The notes under the pieces: generated by a model
What the model was told of the DNA's origin: nothing
Seen by the model: the letters and a program-made list of their open reading frames with translations, nothing else
The model's database searches: none
Assembly (NCBI GenBank): GCA_021927905.1
Contig: BLLK01000020.1
Coordinates: forward strand, 744,001-808,000
Source of the DNA: Chaetoceros tenuissimus
Lineage: Eukaryota > Bacillariophyta > Thalassiosirophyceae > Chaetocerotales > Chaetocerotaceae
Length of the DNA stretch: 64,000 nucleotides
Direction: 5' to 3'
Part shown: positions 31,192 through 39,962 of the stretch, in pieces
Position numbering within the stretch: the first letter of the stretch is position 1
Layout of the letters: every line of letters starts with the position of its first letter
Made by a program: the position numbers and the translations under genes

Positions 31192-31692
31192 ATGAATACT
31201 AATGCTGAGAATAACGTTACAAAAGTCAAAGTGGTGCTCTCTCGTTTGCCCGGGGACAATGCCCTAAGTGGCTTCATGGGCTTCTTGGATTTTGTAGGAG
31301 AGTCTTTGAATCCAAATGGTCACGCCCGAGGTAGATTTGGAAGCTGGATGACTCACTTTGCACTTATCATTACTTTTGAAAACGGCAGTAGATGGAAGCT
31401 AGAACGTACTGATAATCCCGCTGAGGAGGGTGGCATCATGTATCGTATGCTAAGAGATAACGAAGACGACGGTGGGGTCTCCACAATTGAGTGGACTGGT
31501 GAAAAGCAAAAAAGCAAGATCGAAAGCTTCATAATGGATCAACGGCAATTTTCGTACGACTTCTTTGGAAAGAATTGCTAGCACTTTGCGTACGATTTTT
31601 TCCAACAAGTCCTAAATGACGAAAGAGCTTCTCATAGATTTGAGGAATTCACTGAAAAATGTCAGGGGATTTTCCGACACAAGGGAGGTTGA
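31192..31692 (+). pseudogene. Papain-like (NCxHF motif) protein gene with an in-frame stop
   Basis: From ATG at 31192 a 129-residue frame ends at TAG (31579-31581), and the same frame continues for 36 more codons to TGA at 31690-31692. The sequence around the stop reads GKNC-stop-HFAYDFFQQVL. In families with this NCQHFA-type signature the residue at the stop is usually Gln, and CAG to TAG is a single change. The upstream part contains FGSWMTHFALIITFENGSRW, where the His could be the other catalytic residue of a permuted papain-like (NlpC/P60- or LRAT-like) fold. Either a young pseudogene, an allele with a nonsense change, or a read-through stop. The total length of 166 codons would fit a small single-domain protein. 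Confidence 0.6.
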
Positions 31693-31918
31693 ACCATGTG
31701 GTTGAAGCCGCAAATGCTACTCTAGTAACTAGTAGTTGAAGTTCCTAGTACAAAACCAATTGTACATAGATGATACCACACTCCTGTGAGGCAGTTTAAC
31801 ATTGCTGTACTCAAAACTAAACTAATAAAATAAGACTGGTTTTCATTTTGGTGTCCAAAGTCTGATGAAAGAAGCTACTGAAAACAAAGCTTTTTACAAA
31901 GCAGTATATTCTTATAAA

Positions 31919-32377
31919 TTACTTTTCTTCTAGTTCAACATTATGAATTGGTTTAAACACCAATCTTTTTGTGATGGTCAATCGAGTTCTTCCGTTTTGG
32001 TCATCTCTTGGATCCAAGTCAATATTAGTATCACTAATTGACACTCAAGAATACATCACCTGCGGAAGTACCTCCAGAGATCTTCATGTAATATTCATGT
32101 TCGGATTTAGGTCCTTTTTGCAAGTGTCACTTCTCTCTTCCACTAAGTCCATCTGCAGAATGCATCTCAACATGTCCGTGAAAGTTCGATGCTTGGTAAC
32201 TAGGACTTGGAAGCAAATGGAGTAGCAGGGAAAATTTCTTCTCTTCCTCTAAGATACATTATTTGCTCTCTTTCTACTTCACATCTGTCGTTACCGACAA
32301 GAGTTCTCTTTACCATTTGTCTGTACCCGCAACTTGAGAAAGACAACTCCTTGAAAGTTGGATTTTACATCATCAGC
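31919..32377 (-). pseudogene. Decayed coding remnant, family unknown
   Basis: The minus strand contains several protein-like segments in order but in changing frames: VKSNFQGVVFLKLRVQTNG, CEVEREQIMYLRGREEIF, EYYMKISGGTSAGDVFLSV and, at the end, NGRTRLTITKRLVFKPIHNV. Composition and hydrophobic alternation look like real beta-rich protein, whereas interruptions prevent a continuous product. I do not recognise the family. Borders are approximate. The rest of 31693-32443 is AT-rich intergenic sequence. Confidence 0.35.
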
Positions 32378-32443
32378 CTAAATTAGACACCTAACATCTA
32401 TGTAATAATCAACTCTATATATGTTAAGACTAATTCTGTCTAT

Positions 32444-33700
32444 TCAGCTATCCTTCTCTACAGCTGCAGCTATCCTTGCTGGTCTACTAGGTTCTTTCCC
32501 CATGATCCAATTCACAATTTCATCAACAGCCTCGTTCATGGCAGTTTCATCACCGAAGGAAGCGCTCTGAAATCCATTAACCGCATCATCAACAAATGGT
32601 TTAGCTTCTTCAGGAAGATCCAAATCATCCAGTCCAAACTTTAAGAATACAGGAGCCAAATGATTTCCTTGAGATTTGGAGATCGACAATGAATGAGGAG
32701 ACGATCCTTTGGAACAAGCATTCACAAAGCCAGCACTGCTATCCAAGTCATCATCATCAAACGTAAACAATCTAGTTTTTTGCTGAAGATCATCATTGTA
32801 CTTCATTTCAATAATTCTATCCATAGTCACTGGATCAGGAGTAAATTCAAACCCAAGCATATTAACAGCCTCACCCGCAAAATCGAGAATTTGGTCCAGA
32901 TTGATCCCAGACATACCCATTCCTCCAAAACCACCATTACCATTTAAATCATCTGCAAAACCCTTGACCATGGATAAAGTATCCTTGAACCCAAAATTGT
33001 TATAACTCATGAATCCCACACCCTGTACATCTCTCACACCACTAGCAGCCAAGGCAATCGCCAATAATTTGGAACCGAGACTATGTCCCAAGTAAAACTT
33101 TGGCAAATTGGGCGAATAATTTCCATTCTCTTCACATTGTACTATAGCCTTTCGCAAAGATTCTCCCGCAGTTTTACTCAATGAAAAATGATCTAGACTC
33201 AAAGGATAAGGCGCAGTAACAATTGCTGCATTTAATTTGCGACTGAGTGAAGTCAATAATGAATTATAGGCAATGTGAGGAAATTGACCTAGACCAGCAC
33301 CGCCTAGAAACATTATAATCATGGAAGGTGTCGACTCTGGTTCCAGTAGGTAGACGAATTCTGATTGTCCGTTATTAGTTGAAGCAGCAGAAGTCTTATC
33401 TTCATCTTGTTCAAGAATGAGTTTCGTCCATCCCTGCATCTGACTTGGTCGAGTTGATTCTCGTTTATCCCATTGTTTGTCTATCCTTGCCAAGGCTGAC
33501 GTTAGTTCTGCTACATTACTATTCATATCGTCATTAGCTGCCATTGTAAGGTATGAGGAAGATACATTGTTGTTGCTCTTTTGTGTTCTTGAACATTTTG
33601 ACGATATGTTCTTTTGTGGATACGACACAACATGATGAAGAGTGAATGCTGCCGCCGATGCGATCAGATGGAAACTAGTGATTGCTGTAGTTATCCTCAT
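32444..33700 (-). CDS. Plastid-targeted DUF1350 protein (alpha/beta-hydrolase fold)
   Basis: A 418-residue single-exon protein. The start MRITTAITSFHLIASAAAFTL is a signal peptide ending in a diatom plastid motif (AAAF), followed by a Ser/Lys-rich transit region, so import into the plastid is expected. The mature part matches DUF1350, a family of cyanobacteria and plastids: IIMFLGGAGLGQFPHIAYNS, VTAPYPLSLDHFSLSKTA, then the nucleophile elbow YLGHSLGSKL. A long Gly/Asn/Asp-rich insert (LNGNGGFGGMGMSG) interrupts the middle. A Ser nucleophile is present and His occurs in SQGNHLAPVFL, so hydrolase activity is possible though unproven for the family. Divergent from the sulfotransferase gene across a 654-bp region. 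Confidence 0.83.
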   Translation of the reverse strand: MRITTAITSFHLIASAAAFTLHHVVSYPQKNISSKCSRTQKSNNNVSSSYLTMAANDDMNSNVAELTSALARIDKQWDKRESTRPSQMQGWTKLILEQDEDKTSAASTNNGQSEFVYLLEPESTPSMIIMFLGGAGLGQFPHIAYNSLLTSLSRKLNAAIVTAPYPLSLDHFSLSKTAGESLRKAIVQCEENGNYSPNLPKFYLGHSLGSKLLAIALAASGVRDVQGVGFMSYNNFGFKDTLSMVKGFADDLNGNGGFGGMGMSGINLDQILDFAGEAVNMLGFEFTPDPVTMDRIIEMKYNDDLQQKTRLFTFDDDDLDSSAGFVNACSKGSSPHSLSISKSQGNHLAPVFLKFGLDDLDLPEEAKPFVDDAVNGFQSASFGDETAMNEAVDEIVNWIMGKEPSRPARIAAAVEKDS

Positions 33701-34354
33701 TTTCGTTACTTTAAATGAATATAGAGTTTTTATTTTATTCTCTGCAATAGCTTTGGTACTTCTCGACTAAAGACTGATTCATTCAAAAAGAGAAGAAGGA
33801 ACAAAAATGAAGAAAGATTTTCTTTGCGTTAGTGCGTCATACTTACAAAATATTCACACTGAACCTATTTCAATAGCTACGAAATGGTTTTGGAGAGCCA
33901 CATGTTTTGCAACGCTGACGAAATACTTGTTTTGAATTTATGCTTTACGTTTATCTGAATGTAATAAATTATCAAATATTAAAAAAGATAATGCCAAGCT
34001 GCATAGGTTTAGTGGAAAGAAGCAGCAAACATTCTAAATCGATAATCTCGTTTTCAAAACATGAAGAGGAACGAAGCAGGTATTTGACGGTTAGAAAGCC
34101 TTGCACATGATGTGCGTCATTGTGTTCTGGAAGTCTGTTGGAAAGAGCTAACAAAAAAAATGGTGCGTTATAGGTTTGTCTAGGTCTCTTCAAATAAATT
34201 CTAGAATAGAACTATATTCAACAGTATCCTGCAAATGCCTCACTATAAATCATTGAAGAGGAAGGTCCAGTTTTGAAAAGGAGAGTAGGACCGAGCCGCT
34301 ACGTACTATCAAACACCGGCCAGAACAACTGGCTGGCCACAGTTTCAGTTAATC
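33701..34354. other. Divergent intergenic region with a short hairpin
   Basis: Upstream region of the DUF1350 gene (minus) and sulfotransferase gene (plus). A small GC-rich inverted repeat (GGCCAGAACAACTGGCTGGCC) lies roughly 16-37 bp before the sulfotransferase ATG and may form a 5'-UTR hairpin. Nothing else recognised. Confidence 0.4.
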
Positions 34355-35722
34355 ATGTTGAAAAAGAGAATACAACCAAATAGATTGCATCAACCAACTT
34401 CAAAAGCTGGGATATTCTATAATTCAAAAAGAAGCATTTCGAGCCTGAGTCGGAGTGTACCTTTCTTTTGGCTGTCAATACTGGGTCTCATTTTCCTTTT
34501 TGTACATATATTTGCTTCGGCAAAGATTGACATTGCTGCAGATGATAATCTCTCAACTTCTTCCATAAATTCACTCCATTCAGAGAATGAATTTAACAAG
34601 ACGATATCTGTGGAAAAGCTGGGTTCGAATATGCATCCTAACGAATTGACAAACATTCCTCTGAAAAGTCGCGTGTATCCAATTTATAAACATCCCTTTC
34701 CATGCATTCTCGTGAATGATGATAAGCATTCACATTCATATTCTTCACTCGAGACTGGCATTACCTTTATCAAAATTCACAAATGTGGGAGTACGACTGT
34801 GGCAGATATTGTATCTTCATGGAGAAATGTGTTTAGGAACAAACAAAACATTACATCACCCACAATGCATTGTAAAGCTTACTTTCATCATATGATGGCT
34901 TACAAGCTACATGGTCTCGCACATAGACAAAAAGAAAAGTCATTTCTATTCACTTTTATTCGCGAACCTACTGAAAGGTTCAAAAGTGATTTCTATTATC
35001 ATGGTATATCCAAAGCTAAACGCTATGACAATGCTTCATTTGGGAATTTTCAACATTTTGCACAATCTCAATTGGAGAAAAGGACACGGTATGGTGGATA
35101 CATGATGCATTTCATGACGATGGATAATAGTACTTTACCATCTTTTCAAGATAAATTTGCATTTTGGAATCCAGAGCAACCAAATTATGTACAAAATTCA
35201 AATGTATTACTTCGTCATGTTGAATCATTGATACAAGAATATGATTTCATAGGTATCATGTCGAGAATGGATGAAAGTCTAGTTGTACTCTCCATGATAC
35301 TCGATATCCCAATGAAACATGTGCTTTATCTGAACAGAAGACAAAGTGGTAGCTTTGATTATGACTTTCTGAGAAATCAATGTTTTTTTGTTGAAAAGCC
35401 AAAAGCATCACATGAACTTGAGCAATATTTAAAATCAGATGAATGGTATTCAAAGAATGCTGGGGATTTTCTATTATACCGTGCTGCACATGAAAGCTTG
35501 GATCGTACAATTGATAGCCTTGGTCGTTCCAGATTTGAAGAGAAACTCAAACTGTTCAAGGAATTAAAAGCTCAGATGGGCCTCATCTGTGATGTAAACT
35601 GTTCACGTTGTACAGATAAAGGAGAAGTAAGAGACAAGTCTGTCAAACAAAATCCAAAGTGTTCCCTTCAAGCTTGTGCAGAAGTGACAAAGAGAGTCGC
35701 GAAAAGGAAAAAGAACACATAG
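34355..35722 (+). CDS. Golgi carbohydrate sulfotransferase (galactose-3-O-sulfotransferase-like)
   Basis: A 455-residue type II membrane protein: a basic cytosolic tail, one membrane anchor (FFWLSILGLIFLFVHIFA, about residues 37-54), then a lumenal catalytic domain. The PAPS 5'-phosphosulfate loop is FIKIHKCGSTTVADIV and the 3'-phosphate motif is FTFIREPTERFKSDFYYHG, in the order and spacing of Gal3ST-like sulfotransferases. Several Asn-x-Ser/Thr sites are present. It probably transfers sulfate from PAPS to galactose or another sugar on glycolipids or cell-wall polysaccharides; diatoms make abundant sulfated glycans. The C-terminus is Cys/Lys-rich (CDVNCSRCTDKGEVRDK). Confidence 0.83.
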   Translation: MLKKRIQPNRLHQPTSKAGIFYNSKRSISSLSRSVPFFWLSILGLIFLFVHIFASAKIDIAADDNLSTSSINSLHSENEFNKTISVEKLGSNMHPNELTNIPLKSRVYPIYKHPFPCILVNDDKHSHSYSSLETGITFIKIHKCGSTTVADIVSSWRNVFRNKQNITSPTMHCKAYFHHMMAYKLHGLAHRQKEKSFLFTFIREPTERFKSDFYYHGISKAKRYDNASFGNFQHFAQSQLEKRTRYGGYMMHFMTMDNSTLPSFQDKFAFWNPEQPNYVQNSNVLLRHVESLIQEYDFIGIMSRMDESLVVLSMILDIPMKHVLYLNRRQSGSFDYDFLRNQCFFVEKPKASHELEQYLKSDEWYSKNAGDFLLYRAAHESLDRTIDSLGRSRFEEKLKLFKELKAQMGLICDVNCSRCTDKGEVRDKSVKQNPKCSLQACAEVTKRVAKRKKNT

Positions 35723-35778
35723 GATAAAATATAGAATTGCTACTTAACAAAACGACATTACTATCTGGCCTTTTAATG

Positions 35779-36524
35779 TTCAATTTTTATTATTTTCATT
35801 ATCATATATTCAGTATTATTCTACATATCTCAACACTTATGCACTAGCAGTCAAGTGCTCAATGATTCCCTTTCCATCTACTGCCTCCTGTGCAAGGAAT
35901 CCTGCTGCTGCAAGCATAGCAAGACGTCCATTCTGAAGCTCCTTGGTCTGCATAATCTCGAACTCCTCAGCATCCTCTGGCATCAATCCAAATGGGTCGA
36001 ACTTTAAGTCACCTGGTGCGTAGTCGCTCTTGAGCATACCTGGCTGGTCAACTGGGCAGTCAGCTGGGTCAACCCATCCGGTCTCTGCACGCTGAGCCTC
36101 GTACGCCCCAACGAATGCAATGATTACTGGCCAGAATCCGTCTGGAACCTGGGTGATGTGGGTGATAGCTGGTCCACTGATTTGTGCATCGAAAAGGAAG
36201 GATGATCCCTCAACCTTCTCTCCAACAAGGAATCCAATTACTGCAAGCATAGCTACACGTCCATGTGCAAGCTCTGCCTCACGGTAACGAGCAAGGGTAG
36301 CATCAGTAGCCTTCTCTGCAAGTCCAAGAGGATCGAAAACTCCAGCAGGTGCAAGAGCTCCTGGAAGTGCATCGAGGGAAGCAGAAAGAGCAGAGGAAGT
36401 CTGAGCAACCTTGGAAGGTGCGAAAGCAGCAGCAGTTGCGATAAGGGATGCAAAGATAGCGGTCTTCATTGTGTTATGTTTGAGTAAAACTTCGAATATA
36501 TGTTTTTTATGAGCAAAAGGAATG
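35779..36524 (-). repeat. Left arm of 746-bp inverted duplication
   Basis: Reverse complement of 37092-37837, with no difference found in the stretches I compared, including coding sequence, 55 bp of 5' leader and 58 bp of 3' flank. It carries one Lhcf gene per arm, pointing outward from a 567-bp unique spacer. Confidence 0.88.
35837..36469 (-). CDS. Fucoxanthin-chlorophyll a/c light-harvesting protein (Lhcf type), copy 1
   Basis: A 210-residue precursor. MKTAIFASLIATAAAFAPSK is the diatom plastid presequence, with the AAAFAP cleavage motif. The mature protein has the three LHC helices: helix 1 with ELAHGRVAMLAVIGF, a central helix (FWPVIIAFVGAYEAQR) and helix 3 with ELQNGRLAMLAAAGF. The Glu-Arg pairs of helices 1 and 3 bind chlorophyll and lock the helices together, and GxxE/Q residues supply other chlorophyll ligands. 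It acts in the thylakoid antenna. The frame extends upstream of the chosen ATG, but comparison with copy 2 and the presequence place the start here. Protein identical to copy 2. Confidence 0.95.
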   Translation of the reverse strand: MKTAIFASLIATAAAFAPSKVAQTSSALSASLDALPGALAPAGVFDPLGLAEKATDATLARYREAELAHGRVAMLAVIGFLVGEKVEGSSFLFDAQISGPAITHITQVPDGFWPVIIAFVGAYEAQRAETGWVDPADCPVDQPGMLKSDYAPGDLKFDPFGLMPEDAEEFEIMQTKELQNGRLAMLAAAGFLAQEAVDGKGIIEHLTASA

Positions 36525-37091
36525 GTCACAAGAATTGGTTCGGATTGGTTCGGAATCCTTTGCATTCCATTTTTCTGAATAAGTATCTTGCGTGGTCTGC
36601 ATGATACAGAGCGGTCGAGTACGTCATCTTTTGACATTACAAATAGGCTATTTATTTTCCGACGTGTACAAAAACGGGAAATTCAATATTTTTGAGTTTC
36701 TTATGAAAATCGTAATATTAGTAAGGGAATCAAGGCAGTATGACTTTTGAATTACTACATAGTTTTCATTATTATTAAAATTTCATGAAATTAAAGATTT
36801 GATTTTATGTCTAGAGTATTTGAAACTCCTATGATTTTAACACAAAATGAAAAATTTCAGCAATTGCATTGACTTTTGAAAATGTCCTTCATCGCGTGAT
36901 ATGCATAAGCGTCATACTTAACCATCGACGTACTTGTCGGGTTCTCGGTGGCAAGTTATAACACGTAGACATCGATTGGAATCTTTTCTGAGTACGAATG
37001 CGGTCCGACACCACAGCCAATGAAAACACATCAGAATCCAATGAGTGTGATGGAAAAACCAGAAAAGAAGCGAAAAATCTTCTGCATTCTG
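36525..37091. promoter_or_regulatory. Divergent promoter spacer between the two Lhcf genes
   Basis: Unique 567-bp sequence between the inverted arms. It must contain the promoters of both outward-facing Lhcf genes, apart from the 55-bp leader within each arm. Visible features: a short direct repeat TTGGTTCGGATTGGTTCGGA near the left arm. I cannot identify the light-responsive elements with confidence. Confidence 0.45.
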
Positions 37092-37837
37092 CATTCCTTT
37101 TGCTCATAAAAAACATATATTCGAAGTTTTACTCAAACATAACACAATGAAGACCGCTATCTTTGCATCCCTTATCGCAACTGCTGCTGCTTTCGCACCT
37201 TCCAAGGTTGCTCAGACTTCCTCTGCTCTTTCTGCTTCCCTCGATGCACTTCCAGGAGCTCTTGCACCTGCTGGAGTTTTCGATCCTCTTGGACTTGCAG
37301 AGAAGGCTACTGATGCTACCCTTGCTCGTTACCGTGAGGCAGAGCTTGCACATGGACGTGTAGCTATGCTTGCAGTAATTGGATTCCTTGTTGGAGAGAA
37401 GGTTGAGGGATCATCCTTCCTTTTCGATGCACAAATCAGTGGACCAGCTATCACCCACATCACCCAGGTTCCAGACGGATTCTGGCCAGTAATCATTGCA
37501 TTCGTTGGGGCATACGAGGCTCAGCGTGCAGAGACCGGATGGGTTGACCCAGCTGACTGCCCAGTTGACCAGCCAGGTATGCTCAAGAGCGACTACGCAC
37601 CAGGTGACTTAAAGTTCGACCCATTTGGATTGATGCCAGAGGATGCTGAGGAGTTCGAGATTATGCAGACCAAGGAGCTTCAGAATGGACGTCTTGCTAT
37701 GCTTGCAGCAGCAGGATTCCTTGCACAGGAGGCAGTAGATGGAAAGGGAATCATTGAGCACTTGACTGCTAGTGCATAAGTGTTGAGATATGTAGAATAA
37801 TACTGAATATATGATAATGAAAATAATAAAAATTGAA
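37092..37837 (+). repeat. Right arm of 746-bp inverted duplication
   Basis: Pairs with 35779-36524. Homology stops abruptly at both edges: CATTCC at the inner edge, AAAAATTGAA at the outer edge. Confidence 0.88.
37147..37779 (+). CDS. Fucoxanthin-chlorophyll a/c light-harvesting protein (Lhcf type), copy 2
   Basis: The 210-residue product is identical to copy 1. Synonymous positions also appear unchanged, which means either very recent duplication or ongoing gene conversion between the arms. Codon use is strongly biased to C-ending and GGA/CTT codons compared with neighbouring genes, as expected for a highly expressed antenna gene. Confidence 0.95.
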   Translation: MKTAIFASLIATAAAFAPSKVAQTSSALSASLDALPGALAPAGVFDPLGLAEKATDATLARYREAELAHGRVAMLAVIGFLVGEKVEGSSFLFDAQISGPAITHITQVPDGFWPVIIAFVGAYEAQRAETGWVDPADCPVDQPGMLKSDYAPGDLKFDPFGLMPEDAEEFEIMQTKELQNGRLAMLAAAGFLAQEAVDGKGIIEHLTASA

Positions 37838-38070
37838 GTAAAGAATTGAACATTTTTGAATTATTTAGATGAACATAATCCATCTCAAAGATACCGTTTT
37901 TGGTAAAGCTATATAGATTGGCAGTATTCATTTTGGAACCTTTCACCGTTCCCCTGTTTAAATCCAACAGTTTTGCTATTTCCATGATCCTTTGGAGGAA
38001 TGAACTTTTGGAAATGAGTGAAAAGCGACATACACATAAATCTAAATAGAGTTGGTTTTTTAACTAGAAT

Positions 38071-39426
38071 TCAAAGAGCATCGAGTTGATCCCAATCATC
38101 CTTCTCACCATCTACATCTTCTTCTGCTCTTTTCTCATAATAGGACAATTCGCCTTCAGCATCATTTTGCCTATTCATTTCTTCAGCCTTCTTTACATAC
38201 TTTGCGTTTCCATCTTTTACTTCAGGAATGAAATCAGATTCAATATCCAATTGCTTATACAGGGTTTTGATGTATGGGTCTTTTAAACTCATCAATGTCT
38301 CATAGCTTACAAGGACTACCCTGTTGTTATTTGGAATCAACGCTGATTTCATTTCCAATCTTCTACGTTTCTTTTCCATCTCACCACTTTTCATGTCCTT
38401 CTTTTTACGTATCAATTCCTTCTGTTCCCGAGATATAGGTATATTGTTCCGTTCAAGCATATTTATTCTTTTCCTTCTTATAATATCCATTCTTATTCTG
38501 TGTGCATTTTCTGGTTTTTGTTTTCGATACTTTTGAGGATCCCATACATATTTCAAATTGGTTTCTCTTGGTCGTTCCTCTTCCAGTATATATTTATAGA
38601 TTGCATCATTGATAATGGCAGTTGCGAGCTGTTCTTCATTTTCTGCTACATCAGGAATTGGGCAGTGCTTATGACTTCGAGCAGTGAAGGAAGCAGTTTT
38701 ATCTCTAGTAACAATTACAATGTAATGCTCTACACCATGTCTCTCATACCAATCCTTATATGTTGATATATCAAGAAAGAATCTACCAGGATATTGTATA
38801 TATCCCTTCAATTTGCTCGCATGTAAAACATTCCAATTCAAATCCTTTTGCAAATCGTCACATTGCTGCTTCACATCTCCCATGTCAATTTGTCCACCAA
38901 CTTTGTTTAACTTGTTGTACCTTCCAAATAATAGCCGTGTCGAGGAACAATGCGGAGGAAGAGCAGCATCCAATATAGTATGATTGTTCATATTATGCTT
39001 TCTACAAATACCTCCCTGAGGTAGTGAAAAATGCTCCACTTGCACTGGACTATTGGAATCTGAAACAAATGTCCGCCTATTCTTTTTCCGAAAGAATTCG
39101 TATTCTCTTACTCCCTCTCTATAACTGTGCAATTTAAGAGCATCACGTATCATTGCTGTTACGAATTTTGTTCCAGATGACTCTTTTCCAACCACTGTAT
39201 AAACTCGCTTCGGTAATATCGGATACTGTTGGTCATTTTTGACATGATTGAACCTTGACACATCTTGAGAAGTAAATGATATGCCTTCAATTATATCAGT
39301 TGGGTTTTTGTTGCCTAGAATTACAACAGCCATGACTGCAATATAGACGATAAAAATAAGTGCAAATATGCAAAACAATTTTGATGCTCGTGAACTCTTC
39401 GTTTTGTTTCTAGAAGTAGATCTCAT
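38071..39426 (-). CDS. Type II membrane sulfotransferase-like protein
   Basis: A 451-residue protein from the first ATG. A basic tail precedes one membrane anchor (FCIFALIFIVYIAVMAVVIL). The lumenal part contains VYTVVGKESSGTKFVTAMI, which resembles the 5'-phosphosulfate loop of sulfotransferases, and YIVIVTRDKTASFTARSHKH, resembling the 3'-phosphate-binding strand. Otherwise it is divergent from the sulfotransferase at 34.4 kb. The C-terminal third is Lys/Arg/Glu-rich with probable coiled coil (KRRRLEMKSALIPNN) and ends in an acidic tail. Enzymatic role is likely but not certain; substrate unknown. Confidence 0.6.
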   Translation of the reverse strand: MRSTSRNKTKSSRASKLFCIFALIFIVYIAVMAVVILGNKNPTDIIEGISFTSQDVSRFNHVKNDQQYPILPKRVYTVVGKESSGTKFVTAMIRDALKLHSYREGVREYEFFRKKNRRTFVSDSNSPVQVEHFSLPQGGICRKHNMNNHTILDAALPPHCSSTRLLFGRYNKLNKVGGQIDMGDVKQQCDDLQKDLNWNVLHASKLKGYIQYPGRFFLDISTYKDWYERHGVEHYIVIVTRDKTASFTARSHKHCPIPDVAENEEQLATAIINDAIYKYILEEERPRETNLKYVWDPQKYRKQKPENAHRIRMDIIRRKRINMLERNNIPISREQKELIRKKKDMKSGEMEKKRRRLEMKSALIPNNNRVVLVSYETLMSLKDPYIKTLYKQLDIESDFIPEVKDGNAKYVKKAEEMNRQNDAEGELSYYEKRAEEDVDGEKDDWDQLDAL

Positions 39427-39962
39427 CTTCCTCGTGGACTCTATTTTTAGACTGATAGCTTCAGAAACATATGTTGACAACTTTATTAATAGTAGGCATA
39501 GAAAAAGAATGTCTAGCAAGGATCAGGATTTAAATGAAAAGTGATTGAGTGATATCCACAATTGTACGTATTGGATGAACTACTTTCATCGTTGTATTTT
39601 TTGACAGTAATCCAATGACGAATCGACTGTCCAGGACGTATATCAATATACGCTAAAATAGAAGCATAATGAGATCTGAAATTTTTTGAGATTTTTCGAA
39701 GAGTCTACTCGTAGATGTTTATCTTTGTTATGTTCACATGGATTTGAAATATCACTTGATTGATATGTAATGATTTTATCCTAATGATTTTAATTTTTAC
39801 TTCTACTTATTACACGTAAATATTTGTTTTGAGCTCACTGAGAATTTGTTCACAACAAAATGTGAGCTCTGTTTTGGGAGCTAAGGAGCTTGGCATGTTA
39901 TGAAATATATTGTTGTTTCCGTTTCCATAAATTAAGCATCGCCAGAAGATTCAATGAAAAGA
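39427..39962. other. Intergenic
   Basis: 5' flank of the sulfotransferase-like gene and 3' flank of the lectin gene's neighbour region. AT-rich with no recognised gene or repeat. Confidence 0.5.

Noticed and set aside
34317-34339. GC-rich hairpin before the sulfotransferase ATG as a terminator or regulatory RNA
   Set aside because: The stem is only about six base pairs and isolated, too weak to claim a function.
35837-36637. Longer N-terminus for Lhcf copy 1 (start at 36637)
   Set aside because: The extension lies in the unique spacer, is absent from identical copy 2, and would hide the plastid presequence.
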